A stretch of DNA of 64,000 bases from Lasiosphaeria ovina. Taxonomy: Eukaryota > Ascomycota > Sordariomycetes > Sordariales > Lasiosphaeriaceae. The DNA lies in NCBI GenBank assembly GCA_033439765.1, contig JAULSN010000002.1:2728001-2792000 (forward strand). The letters are read 5' to 3'. The notes below the pieces were generated by a model. That model was not told the DNA's origin and did not search any database. It was given only the letters and a program-made list of their open reading frames with translations. Shown here one piece after another: positions 11,031 through 22,777 of this stretch (its first letter is position 1; every line of letters begins with the position of its first letter). The position numbers and the translations under genes were made by a program.

Positions 11031-12987
11031 TGCGGCCAACTGGTCGGCGCTCGGCTTGGTGAGACGGCGAGAGCTGAAGCACTCTGAAGTCGACGCAACG
11101 ATGCTTTGTGTCCGAGATAGTTTTCCGGGCACAGGCAATTGGGGTTGCTCCAAGCCAGTGATACTCGAGGACTATCGAACCGAAGAGACCGGGGGATGCC
11201 AGACAAGCGAACCCTTGCTTATGTACCCCTTCTTGGTGGCGCTGTCAGTCAGTGAAACATTTGCCTAGGTCTGTCTGCTCTGTGTATGATAGCACCACAC
11301 AAGGAGAACCACGTGCCGCGAGCTCCAGGTCCCCCTTCTGGTGTTTTGGTGCGTCGTTCAGCAAAGGCCACAATATGTGTGTATCCTAGGGTTTGTCAAG
11401 GTCGGATGGAAGAAGCGGGGAGCAGCCACAGGGGCTGGAACAGAGTAGTGAGCAGTAGTGATGCAGTAGGCCGACCTAGATTTCTATCGGGGGAGGGAGA
11501 GTAATAAATCAATTGTGCGGTCTTGCTGATCGGGGAAGAAAGACCGGAGCCTGGAGTGAGGTGCTTCTGGGAACAGGTCGCGGACCAGTAAACGGCCCAC
11601 CGCAGGACGGGGAACCCACAATGCTTGCACCCGTCCTTCAACTCTTCTTCTAGTGGCATCTGACTTGGCAATGCGAGGCAGGCGCTACCAGGAGCAGGTT
11701 CAGACCTAGAAGCTACGTCTACATGGAAAGAGGAAGGAGAGACCGCGTGCGAGTGACGTGTGTTAACCTAGCAGTTTTAATTACCTATCCGGTTACCACC
11801 TCGTACATTATAATACTAGTAGTACCAATGCCGGCAATAACGTTAGGTTGAAAGATGTGCCTTCCTTCCAGGGAAGCAAGCGGAGGTGGAGGCAGAGCAA
11901 ACAGAGCGGGTATGCGCACTCCCGCTATTCCCCTCTTATGAACGTGATGCCGCCTACCTGCTAATTCCTCGTACCCTACAACTCAACTCTCCGCAAACTC
12001 GACCTGCGCTGTGGTCGTCGATCAGTGTGCGACACGCGTACAGCAATCTTGCGTGGGACGCCTGCTGGCAGGCCGATGGTACTCGCATGTCATATGACAG
12101 CACTGGGTCACAGCAGCCATCAAACATACATCACTCTCTGAAAAGCTCCTGCCGATACAAGACTCGGAAGCGACCCGAGGCAAACAATCCTCGCGTGCCC
12201 TTTACTTCTCGCACTGGTTCCGCATCTCTCCTAGCCACTGAGCCGCGTATCAATCCAGCCCAGAGCCACCATGGATTCGGTCGAGCAACAAAAAGGAAAC
12301 GAAAAGAAAAAGGTCATCCACCCCCACAGCCACCGGAATGGGTAGGTGGTGGTTGCGGGAGGGCGCGGGATGACGAGTTCGTCTGCTTCGCCTCCCAGGA
12401 GCCGAACCGCGAAACGGGATTGCTTGGGGGCAGGTCATATAGTGCTTTAGATAGCGACCGCGCCTGCGTCGTCCTGATACGGGCTGCTGCGCGGCAGGGC
12501 AGACAGCAAGCGCAAGCCCAAACAAGCTACAAGGTTCAGGTTCAGCAAAAGACTTCAAATACCAGAGTAGAGGGTGCCCGGCGGTAGAAGAACCGGCCGG
12601 GACACCCGGGAAAATAGATTGGGAGATAAGGCAACCCGCAGCAGCTGCGGGCCGGCATGTTTCGAAACGGGGCGATAGCAGTGCCGATATATGTATGCCA
12701 TTGCTACAATAAAGGGGCGCCAACTTTTTTTCCCGCTAGCAACAGAAAATGAAAGATAGGTTAACTTATCTTTGTATCTAGAACCACCGAGGAATATATA
12801 CGAATGCGTGCAGGGTCCAGCTCTCCCGCCCATTGCCCGCCGGACTGGCGTGATTGCCCCTAGATATGCATGCAAGAAGCCGGATGCCTCCCGATCTCTG
12901 TTTCAGCCTGCGCGCGCGTGTCCGGACACTACTACTAGGCGTAGGGCTTGGAGGAGACGGGAAAGGGGCGTGGAGGTGTTGAGATTA

Positions 12988-13648
12988 ATGAACATAGCTT
13001 GGGCGAAGATAGGATTTGAGAGACGTACGGGTAATTACACCCCCATCCATTTTCTATACAGGCCTCGTATTAATACTATAGACCTAGTTGAGAATACTAA
13101 AGCCCTGCCTCCTGATTATTTACCGGTATTACTCGTAAAAACTAAGGGTATCACAGGAAAGCCGTTCGCGATGCCCTGTGAGGCTTGTGTCTGTTCTGCT
13201 CTTCGAAAGAAGAGTCTTGGGTGCCTGCATAAAGTGCCAGCCTGGTCCGTCCGGAGAGCCAGGTGAGCGTTGTTACAACTGTGCGTCCGGGCACTCGTGT
13301 TTCGCTGTGTGAGTCTCGTTCCCCTCCTTGCTCCTGGATGTCGGATCACTGACGCTCCAAAAGCCCTGGGGAAATCGAATCAATGTGCTGCCATGGCCTT
13401 TTCTGTGTCATTTAAGGCAAGACTGGTTCGATAAGGCGGAGACTTGGTCTCATGAAACAGTCGCTCTGGTGAATGCCCTCATTGAGTATTTCGATGCTCT
13501 GGACAGCTCGACCCCCGTGCGTCCTCCACTGAACTACTTACTTCCTGCCCTTTCTTCTGTTCTTAGGCTCGAACCGAGCCCAGTCAGTCGAATTTGTTGG
13601 GAACCGGAGCCTTACCCTTCTTATCCTCCTTGGGAATATCCTTCATAA
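12988..13648 (+). CDS. Candidate small Cys-rich protein gene (possibly decayed)
   Basis: A spliced model is internally consistent: exons 12988-13213, 13263-13306 and 13364-13648, introns of 49 and 57 bp, 184 residues. Splicing joins a PCEAC motif to RCYNCASGHSCF, giving C-x2-C ... C-x2-C-x5-C. From memory this resembles small fungal proteins of unknown function that occur in many copies and have a central Cys cluster. Unspliced, the two Cys halves lie in different frames. Exon 3 reads DWFDKAETWSHETVALVNAL..., plausibly helical. The first exon runs through an AT-rich stretch, and the second donor (GTGTGA) is weak. It could be a pseudogene or a chance assembly. Confidence 0.38.
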
Positions 13649-14191
13649 AAACGTCTTGACCTTGGCGACGTCCTTTATGATGATGTCCTGAGATGCACTA
13701 CCGGTCTTGGGATCGCTCGTCTTCTCAGGGTTCAAAGAGCCTACAACTTTCACTCGCTTCGGCATGTAGCCAGGAGTGTATATATTAGGTCCCAGTCTTA
13801 TATGTGCTCCAGTATGGGCGGACGTTTTTGACAGTTTGAACGGACCTTCTCTTCACCATATGAGGGAATAGTCAATTGACCTCCCCCCTCAGTCGTAAGC
13901 CTTTCACAATGATAATCTTCTGTCACCCTCCCCTCCCCAGAGAATTGTGACGTGAATCTCTTTGGCTGTCTCCTAGCAGTATAAATCAAGACAACTGCCG
14001 AGGCAAGAGCCACGAGCCACAAGGCGAAAGGAAAGAAAAAGCGAGAAGGATAACAAGGAAAGCACAGAGAGACAGAAACCCAAAGACCAACACGTAGACA
14101 CCACGTTGTTTGTTCAAATGATAATAATAATAATAATTGTATTAACGATTCGCTTCTGGGGGGGACATGTCCCAAAATGCATTATACACAT

Positions 14192-14212
14192 ACACACACA
14201 CACACACACACA
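14192..14212. repeat. (CA)n microsatellite
   Basis: About ten CA units in the 3' flank of the membrane-protein gene. Confidence 0.9.
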
Positions 14213-14444
14213 AAGATAGATACACACAGAGCGCGAAAGAGCGGGAGAAACAGAGAAAACCAAGTGACACCGAATGCAGAACTCCTTCCTGTAACAGCAG
14301 AAACGAAGAAGCAGAAGAAGAAAGATGTCATATCATGCCGAGACCACGATAACATGATCGCCATTCCCCTTCCCATTTATCTCCCCACGAAACCCATTCT
14401 TTCTCATTTCTTTCTCACCACCATCGAAAAAAGAAGAATAAAAA

Positions 14445-15193
14445 TCACGACAAAACCGGACTCCCGCCCTTGCGCCCCTCCCCACTATTCCGCACCTGCC
14501 CGCGCTCGGCACGGAACTGATACGCCGCGAGGCCGAGCGCGGCGGCCTCGACGGGGATGAGCAGGATGGCAAGATAGAGCCCGGCGTGGCTCTGGCGGCA
14601 CAGGTCGGCCCAGCGCGGCGACTGGTCCATGGGCAGGGCCTGCCAGCGGCAGGTCCACGACAGGAACGTGTCGACGGTGGCGTCGGCGTTGACGGCGTAG
14701 AAGAAGGCGATGGCGATGAGCGCGGCGGCGAGCCCGACGAGCGGCGCCGCGAACGTGAGCGACGTGTGCGCTGTGGTTCTGTTTCGGAGCTGTGTGTTGG
14801 ACGGGAAGGATTAGTCTAGGTTTATGTGCTGGAGGGGGGGAAAGGTGTGCTTACCACGCGGACCTTGCTGAAGCACAGGGCGGCAATGTTGGCGAGGATG
14901 ACGATGGTGCTGCCGACGACGAGGGCCACGGTGGGCCGGATGTTGAACTCGTCGGGCCACAGCGGCAGGAAGAAGTCGTAAGGGACGTGGGTGGCGTCGT
15001 AGACGGCGAGCGTGTTGGCCGACACGCCCAGCACAGTCGCGCCCATGAGCAGCGCCAGCGCCGTGGTGGCTATCCGCGCCGTGTCGACGGTGCGCATCGC
15101 GCTCGTCTTGTTGGCTTGAGGCAGGTGGTGGTGGTCGTGTTGCGAGTCGGACTCGAAGTCGGAGCCCGACGTGTGAGAGTGGTCCTTTTCCAT
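14445..15193 (-). CDS. Four-helix membrane protein (MARVEL-like topology)
   Basis: Exons 15193-14855 and 14789-14445, joined by a 65 bp GTAAGC...CACAG intron in phase 0, give 227 residues. The N-terminal ~45 residues are hydrophilic and His/Asp-rich (DSQHDHHHLP). Four hydrophobic segments follow: TARIATTALALLMGATVLGV; ALVVGSTIVILANIAALCF; SLTFAAPLVGLAAALIAIAF; and GLYLAILLIPVEAAALGLAAY. The loop between helices 3 and 4 contains two cysteines (TCRW, DLCRQ) that could form a disulfide. The tail is basic. This topology resembles MARVEL/SUR7-type fungal membrane proteins, but no diagnostic motif lets me name the family. Confidence 0.83.
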
Positions 15194-17211
15194 CTTGTCT
15201 GTTTTTCTTGTATGTTGTTCGCTTCTTTTATAATCTTTTTCCCTGGCGGCTTCTCTTTTCCGGTCCGGTGGTACGAGCACTGCTCAAACTAGGAGCGAGG
15301 TAGGTAGGCAGGTACGTGAAGGAAAGCTGGACCCTGCCTGTGGCACTGGACTGCGGCTCGAGGTATCAGATGATAGCACGGCAGACGAGGAGGCGAGTCT
15401 CTGATAGGAAGAGAAGGAAGGAACCGAAGCCACGAGAACGAAAACGACCCGACGACGGAGGGAAAAAAAGAGATGGAACTGAAAACAAAGCACGATTCAC
15501 AGAGTCCTGATCTGCGAAACGAAACCTTGGGGCAGGCGGTGGAAGGAGCAGGTCCCACGATACTAATACCCGACCTTTCACATAAGAGAGGGAGAGTGTG
15601 TGTGCCATACCGCTGCACCACACATGGCACACCATTTCCCTGGCCTGGCCCTTGGGGATGGATCTGGGATGGCACCCTACGATGGGTTTCAGCGGGCGAG
15701 TTAGCCGCCTGCCGTGCGCTGTGCTTCCCATCGGGCGGCACAGTCGGATGCGGAGTGCCGATCTCTTTCGCCCTCTCCCGGCAGGCATAGGCGCGAGACG
15801 CTCAGCAAGTCCAAGACAACACAGCGACTGACAGACACAATAAATTACGGATGGCAACACCCTTGCCAGGAATGATGGATGCAGTGCACGGCACGGCCAA
15901 GAGCAAGGAGCAAAGACGCCACCGCTACCCCGACTCTTCCTCTGCCTGCCGGCGTTCTGTTCGGTTGTTCATCGTCATTCTCACCTTCCAAGTCTTCAAT
16001 TTGAACACTGGCGGGTGGCGGGGTGGTGGGCTTAACGCGGGTGTCTCGAAATAGGATAGGCCTCGCAGCGAACGACAGCCCCGGATTGGCTAGATCTGTC
16101 TTGAGCCTGCAGATGAGCATCAAGAGCCAAGAAGACGCAAAAAGTCCGAAGGCGGTTGGAAAGAAAAGAAGAAGCCTCAGCGGCGGTCCAATGCCCGCTC
16201 GCTGATCTGATGGGTGGGAAGGTCGGGTGGGGCCCGGTTCCCGCCCGCGCCCTATCGTCGCTCCCGTGTGGGTGTGGCCCCCCCCACAATGCCGATCCGA
16301 AAATGTCGACGCAGGGGCCACTCCAGGCGCTTAGAGAAACCGAGTAGCCATTAGCGGGCCCAATCACAGCCTGCAAGAGGCCGTTGGGCGCGAGCTAAAA
16401 AAAAAACATGGGGGTGGTTGGACTGGAGGTTAGGCGCCTGGCGCTTCCGGGGCTATAATGGAATTATTATGATGGATGGGTGAATTATTACACTACGACG
16501 GGAACTGAAGCCACTCCCAAATCGCTTTGCCGCATGCTATTTGAGAGTCCGACGACGTCTGGCAATCTGGGAGAAATGAGTGTCTGGGGTGTTTTCTTGG
16601 ATGAGTTTGGCGTGAGAGGGCAAAGTACACTCAGTACCGCCACCCCTAACCCTGACATAACCTCATCATCTTATACCGTCATTATTTCACATAAACACAC
16701 CCCCTCTGCTTGGTATATGCATCAATGTGCACCTCGGTGTGCGTGAAGCTTGCAAAGCAGCCCACAGATATTGTACAGTAGTCAGAGTTTGTATAGGCCG
16801 GCGTGGCTTGACTACCCGGTACGGAATAGTCCGCGGCTCTTTGTTCCTAGGTTTATTTTGTTTGTGCTGGGCGCTTTCCCGCCCTTCTTTCATCATTACA
16901 ACCTGCAAATATACCCGGCCCGCCGTTTTCTATTTTCATGGCAGCCTCCTCTGCCCGTCCAAACAGTTTTCAACTCTCGCTCGTTGCCAAGTCATTTTTC
17001 TCTACATCGCATTTCTATTTCCAGCGCAAAGCACTTTTCGGATTTTTGTTGTTTTGTCGAATAGCCCTTGTTCGCGCTTTTGTTTTCGTCATCATTGCGG
17101 CATGTCGTCTATGCAAGGGGATGAACCAAACCGCCCGGCAAAAAGTTTCAGCGTGTTGTCGTAGATTCTCTTCTTCCGTGGAGCAGGGGCGTGGGGATCG
17201 GCCGATTTTCC
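15194..17211. other. Intergenic: upstream of the membrane-protein gene
   Basis: 2.0 kb between two minus-strand genes. It carries a TAGGTAGGCAGGTA stretch at about 15300-15314 and small random ORFs. I see no conserved coding signal or RNA gene. Confidence 0.7.
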
Positions 17212-19991
17212 TCAAGCAGCCCATGTCCTCCTCCCTCCCGCCGCGCTCTCCGCGCCCATCCCGATTCCCTTCCTCCGCCCCCTCACCACCGCCTCCAGCG
17301 CCCTCCCCACGGCAGACATGTCCCCGAGCAGACTGACGTGCCCTCTGTCTGAGCAGATCCTGCCGTCCTTTGCCAGCTCGTACCCGGGCGGCAGCATCGC
17401 CTCGCGCGCTAGCACCACGCCGTCGCCGCTGCGGAACACCAGATCATCGTACGCGTCCGCGCAGGGGATGCCCTCGCGCCCGGCCACCCGCGCCGCATGC
17501 ACCGTCGGGATATCCTTGGTGTAGATCACCGCCAGCGGCGGGTACGCGTTTGCGTCCTGGTGCTCCGTGTTATGCCCCAGCTCGGAACGGAACCTCTTAA
17601 TCTCGGCAAGCGTCCTTCTGAGGTACTCCATATACCGCGCTTGCGCAGCTGTGCCCGGGCCTCCGGGACTGGCCGCGCTGGCCGCGGCGGTAGCAGGAGT
17701 TGACGAGGCCCCAGTCGAAGACAAGGACGAAATGCCGCCGGCCGACGATACGCCCCCTACCAAGGGCGATGTAGAGTGCCCCTCTCTTCCGACAGCCTCC
17801 GGCATTCGGTGTTGGTGAGCTGTAGCGTCGAGAGGCACTTTCTTCTGCTGGCTGTTACTCCGACTCCGGAGAGGCAAACTTGGCAGTGATTCGGTCAAAT
17901 TCAACAGGGAACCGAAAGTGCTGGTCCGCGATAAAGGTGGCAGAGCCGGCTCCGACACGCAAGGTGAGAGGCGGTATTTGACCCAGTCGTCGGCGTTGTA
18001 GAAATCGATCGGGTATTCCTCCTTTGTCACCTTATCGATGAAACAGAAACCGTCTTCGGGCAGGAAGATAAACGTGGTCCGCAAGGAGAAATTCACCTGC
18101 GCGGTGAGCACCTTCTCGTTTAGGAGCACGGCGTCGCCGTTTCTCAGCGGGCCGAGAATGTTGATGCATCTCTGCGGTACCCCTGCATATACGACGCCCG
18201 AAAAGAGCTCGGGTCGCTGATTTACGGCGTGGCGAGTGATCAACCCGCCCAGACTGTGCGCGATGACCAGCGCGCCTCTCTGCGCCGCTGGCGTACCTAG
18301 CTGGTTCGAGGGCAGCTTTTCGAGGTATTCGTTCAGCTTACGCGAGAGCAGATGAGGGCTGAGCCGCCAGTCGTACCCGTAATCGTGCACTCGTAGCTTA
18401 CCTTGGCGAGCATTCTCGCATTCTCTCAACTTTTTGAACAGGCGCTTCGAGATGTCCACGGGGCCGATATTCTGCAGCATCCCCGAGGGAAAAATATGCT
18501 GCTCCATCGTCTCTTCATCTTCCGGGTCGAGTCCGACTTCCATATTTACCTTGCGGATTTTGAGCCCAACCTTGACGGGAACCCACAGCTGCCGGTAAGG
18601 GGGCTGCGAGGATCGCAGTACTGAGCCCCTGTACCCTCCCATGACCACAACGTCTCCGGTCAAGGATTCCAGTATCGAATCCAGGGGGGGCAGGTCATCC
18701 CGGCGCGCACGCGGGCCATTCGGTACGGAACCGGACCGTGATGCATTAAGGAACGGCTCGGCAGCCGACGATGTGGCCGCCTTCTTCAGCGGCGTAGTCA
18801 GGAGATCTGGTAATACCGTCAGCAAACTGTGTCACGTCACACGGCACGGGTCTGTGGTGCACAAAGTTGCATACTCTGAAACTGGGGCAACTTGAATGAC
18901 GGGCCATCCCAGCTGTCCCTGATGGCCTTGATTCTCGAGTTGACTTGCTCACGAACGTTGACGAAGCGATTGTCATCACCAAACGACGAAACACGAGAAA
19001 GAGACTGATATAGGAGAGAGTCGTCGGACGTCGATTTCCTTAGGGTAGGGGTTTTTGCCGACGGGGTGCGGGTCAGCGGTGTCCCGATAGCCTCGGGATT
19101 CGGCGAAGACGGATTGGGGGTTGTGTGGCCGGAACTGATGTATCCCCAAGTCGTTTCCCACCTGGCCGCAATGCGGTCCGACATGAGTTGCGGAGATGAT
19201 TTTTGAGGCTGCGCTGCCGGTTCGTCCTTCTGAGACGAGCTCGACGAAAAGAAAGACGGCGTGGGGATGCTCGGGATCAGGCCGGTGGGGATCGAGATGG
19301 ACGGCAGGGCCTTGGACAACCTCTTCAGGGCATTCTCACCGGCTGAAGCGGAGCGTTGGACCCTCGACGGACCACCACCAAACACGCTCGACATGGACGA
19401 CGCCGGCTTGGGATTTGCCGGCTCGTCGATGAGAAAGGTCTTGGGTCCAGCCTGCCATGGCATCGGCATAGAGCCCCCCTGGGGCTGGTGCACCGGATAG
19501 GTTCCCACCGTCGTCCTGCGCCTAGGAGGGGCGAACGGCTCACTGGCGGTGCTCGGCAGGCTCGGGCCAGTGGTTCCATTCTTGACCGAGGCTTCGCCTA
19601 TTATGTGAAGCCCGCCTGTCTCGCCATCTCCCGGGGCTTCAAACAGTCCGCGCTCGGGGACCAGGTCGTCCATAGCTGCGGCCCTCTCGACAGCGGGAGT
19701 CCTGGGCGATGTAAGACGTGTTGCAACGGGGCTCATGGCCGGCTGGATGAATGACTGCGCGTCATCTTGGTCGCCGTAGACGTCCTCGTCGTCCTCGGCG
19801 CCATCAGACGACTGCTGTAGCGAAGGGTGGTCCTCGCCATCCTGCTCTGCCATATCTGGCGCCGGGCTTGGCATTGAGGTCGAGCGGGCAGTAGCAGTAG
19901 CAGTAGCAGTAGCAGTAGCAGTAGCAGTAGCAGTAGCCAGTCCCAATTGCACCTGATTGGCCATGTCATGAGGCGCTGGGACGGCAAGCAT
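17212..19991 (-). CDS. LCAT-like alpha/beta hydrolase (acyltransferase/phospholipase family)
   Basis: Two exons, 19991-18875 and 18806-17212, with a 68 bp GTATGC...CCAG intron, encode about 903 residues. The N-terminal ~400 residues are disordered and Ser/Pro-rich, and include a Thr-Ala dipeptide run encoded by a hexanucleotide repeat. The catalytic half reads GDVVVMGGYRGSVLR, KLRVHDYGYDWRL and the nucleophile elbow AHSLGG, then VVYAGVPQRCINILGPLRNGD. A late GDGVV and SDRGHVSLLGD supply candidate Asp and His. Ser-Leu-Gly-Gly after His, and the DWR segment, fit the lecithin:cholesterol acyltransferase family, which moves or releases phospholipid acyl chains. A Ser/Ala/Gly-rich insertion lies near 17640-17820. 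No signal peptide or membrane segment is visible, suggesting an intracellular enzyme. Start uncertain: ATG 19991 or ATG 19964. Confidence 0.85.
19888..19938. repeat. (GCAGTA)n hexanucleotide repeat, in-frame
   Basis: About eight GCAGTA units, on the minus strand encoding alternating Thr-Ala near the N-terminus of the LCAT-like protein. Unit length is a multiple of three, so changes in copy number keep the frame. Confidence 0.9.
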
Positions 19992-22213
19992 GTGAGGTAG
20001 GTTGTGAGGCTGAGGCCTAAGTAAGGCGGAAACAGAAATGGCAGTAGCAACGGTAAGGCCGAGTGAGGGCGAAGGTAGGCATGCCAGTTTTGAGTGTCCA
20101 ATTCCAAGTAGGTATAGGTAATCCGGCTGGCGGGGCGAGACTTGTAATAACTCAGGGTGCTGAGGTGAGCGTGCTCGCTTCCCTGTTTTGTTTGTTTGCG
20201 TTGTAGGTTGTTTGTAATTGTGTCCAGGGTTCGGTTCAGACTTGGGATGGAGCGGCTGAGGATTGAGGATTGAGGGTTGACGTGAGACTAAGACACTCAA
20301 TCACAGATAAACAATGATTGTGAGGTCCAGGTGCCAAGCAGTAATGATAAGAATAAGAATAAAAATAAGGACTGTTCATAAAAAAAAAGGATCGATTGCT
20401 CGTGACAGGTCTCAGGAAATCAGCCAACGGAAGGCTGAGATAGGCCTCGAAGAAGCGGCCGGAAGCAGGCCTGCGGCGAGTCGCCTCTTTGTTTCTTCGT
20501 CAGCTCTAATCGCTAGCTCGGTCGTGCAGGCATTCTTGTTGGATACCGGCCAGGCCATTTTCTGCCCCATTTACAGACGAGAGTGCTCCGCTGCGGCGGT
20601 GCAAGCTCCCAATAGGGAAGGCCCAGAGCCTTGCGAGCCTTCTCGAACAACTCGAAATGTGAATGAGGGCACTAGAACTTCCCTACCGGACATCCGTTCA
20701 AGTGGTGCGCGCATCATTGGTTCAAATCCAATCCGCTTTTCGCTTTCGCCTTCGGCTGCGCTGCTGTTGTCTGTCAGACGATACGATTTAACCTCGCCGT
20801 CATGTTCCATTTGCATGGCACGCGGTAATAACTCAAAGTCAAACCGATCCACGTCTAAACTCTCAGACCTAACCGTTCACGGCCTTGGCACCCCAAACCA
20901 TGGGAATTGGGAGTTCGGTCCGAGTGGGACACCATTGCGAGAGATCGTTGCTGCTGGAGTTGGCAGAGAGCGCGAGAGACTATTGGACTGCACCGAGGCT
21001 AAGTCCAAGCCATGATGCTGCTGGGACGAGTTCCACAGCACCTAAGGCACAAGTGAGGCAGCCCCCACCACGATGCTAAGGAAGTTGCACTTTGGGCCGG
21101 CGGAGCCTCTGCCTTTCCGCGTACAAACTAACACTATGCACCTTCCCTTGTACTAGTGGAAAATACGGCAGGATGCGTACCTATGTATGTATGTATGTAT
21201 GTATGTACATGGTGAGCAAGGAAGAACAGATGAATTGAAAGGATTGCACGTTACACGGAAAGGCAAGGCACACTTGCAGGGCGCCGATATTGTCTCCAAT
21301 TATCAAGGCTATACTCAAGATTGTCGGTGAACGTGAGACTTAGGTAGTTGTTGCTTGCCCGGAGAAAAAATAGAGAAACGCAAGGAGACGAAGGTCGTGT
21401 AAGCCATGCGTCTCGATCTCAGACATGTGCGACATCAACTCAACTTTGCTGAGGTGCAGTGGTGTCGCATCCCGGGGCGCGGGGAAGTAGCACGTGGGAA
21501 TAGCAGCGAGATCAACACGAGCAAGACCGCGGGGCTTATTATTGTCGAAACGCGGGTTGGCCAACAAGAAGTCGGGAGACAGGTCTGTCTGGTAAGTAGA
21601 CTTATTCGCTCTCTATTTCCGAACGTGATACCCAACAGCAGTTGATGTTTGCCGCGGACGACCTGATTGAGACCCATCCAATGACCGAAACGGTTGGAGG
21701 GGGTTAAATCCGTGGATAAGATCTTGAACGCGGAATTATTGGCAGTCGCCTGCGTTTTTCTTCCCTGTCTCAAATCAATGTAAGAAACAAATCAGACGAC
21801 CAATTGCACTGCGCCCTTTTTGATTCGTGCTTTCAGAGAAGATAGCAAGTTTAGATTCTTTGACAATTACCAATTGGCATGTAACAAGCACTGGAGCTGC
21901 CGGGAAGTGGTGAGCTTTCGGGCCAACTCTCGGGTAGAACGGAGACGGAGACCGAGGAGCGTATTTTCGGCGCGATTTCTAAAGTTTGGGGTCAAAGCTC
22001 CCAACCAGCCAACGTCATGTGACCCGACTCCACCAGCCGAGCCAAGCCATCCACCTTGTCGGAAGCTCGTTGCGAGCGATTCGGGGAAACGTCGACGACC
22101 GTCATCTTCGCCCGGCGTACCCCCCCACCGTCCACCGTCCACCTTCCCCCCGCCGCCGACCAATCCACGGAACATCCGATTGTAAAGGCCAGGCGGTCGC
22201 TTCAGCCTCAAAG
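19992..22213. promoter_or_regulatory. Divergent intergenic region
   Basis: 2.2 kb between the LCAT-like gene (-) and the complex I subunit gene (+), so it holds both promoters. It contains a TATG microsatellite at 21182-21207 and a tRNA T-arm-like element near 20716-20732, without the rest of a tRNA. The last ~250 bases before 22214 are C-rich. No gene seen. Confidence 0.7.
21182..21207. repeat. (TATG)n microsatellite
   Basis: Six to seven tandem TATG units in the divergent spacer. Confidence 0.9.
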
Positions 22214-22777
22214 ATGGCTGGCCTAAAACATGCCAGTACGTTGGACCCCAATCCCGTCTCAATTGACTGAACCAATTCCCTGGGGGGCCGCTGCTTTGCT
22301 TGTTCTCGTGTTTTGCTAACAGCTGCCTGCCAACAACAGAGGTCGCCTTGGACCCGGCCATTGTCCGACTGGGGAGTATGTTAGAACCCTCCTAGAAGAT
22401 CGCCGCCGACGAGGCCTTCCCCCCTCCCCTTCCCTTGTATCGCTGTCACGAAGCGGTGGGCAAGGACCGTCGGGTTTCCTAACACGGATTTTGCGCAGAC
22501 ATGAACACGAACCGCTACAAGTACTTCCGATGGACGCCCAGGACGGCGTGGATCACGTTCATGTATGTCGCAGTGGTGCCGAGCATCGTTGGCGTCATTG
22601 CATACTCGACAGATGTGAGTTTGATTCTCTGCTCCAGCCCTGACAGACGGGAGAGCGAAATGCACCCGTGTGTGTTGAGGCAGTGCCGTCTCGGTGTGCT
22701 GACTAGTGTGCTCTATCTCTTAGGGCAAGTACGATCTGCGCGCGAAGCGGAGAGGCGACACCATCTACGAGTATTGA
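22214..22777 (+). CDS. Complex I accessory subunit (B15/NDUFB4-like)
   Basis: A small membrane-arm subunit of mitochondrial NADH:ubiquinone oxidoreductase. Four exons, 22214-22235, 22340-22375, 22499-22614 and 22724-22777, encode only 75 residues; the first two exons are 22 and 36 nt. Splicing yields MAGLKHAKVALDP..., then LGNMNTNRYKYFRWTPRTAW, one transmembrane segment (ITFMYVAVVPSIVGVIAY), and a short basic tail GKYDLRAKRRGDTIYEY. The TNRxKYFRWTPRTA block and the KRRGD tail are, as I recall, shared by fungal B15-type subunits. It should sit in the inner mitochondrial membrane; no cleavable presequence is seen, as is usual for this subunit. Three introns in so short a gene make it easy to miss. 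Confidence 0.88.

Larger units (their letters stand above)
11031..14444. other. Intergenic region with one candidate small gene
   Basis: This 3.4 kb lies upstream of the MIF-domain gene and downstream of the membrane-protein gene. A 233-codon ORF at 11886-12587 looks random. The only protein-like signal is the candidate Cys-rich gene at 12988-13648, listed separately. The stretch around 13030-13145 is AT-rich. A CA repeat occupies 14192-14212. Confidence 0.65.

Noticed and set aside
11886..12587. 233-codon plus-strand ORF
   Set aside because: Random composition, no motif, no sign of splicing or a family.
20571..20852. tRNA gene suggested by GGTTCAAATCC
   Set aside because: No acceptor stem, D-arm or anticodon arm could be paired; kept only as a curiosity.
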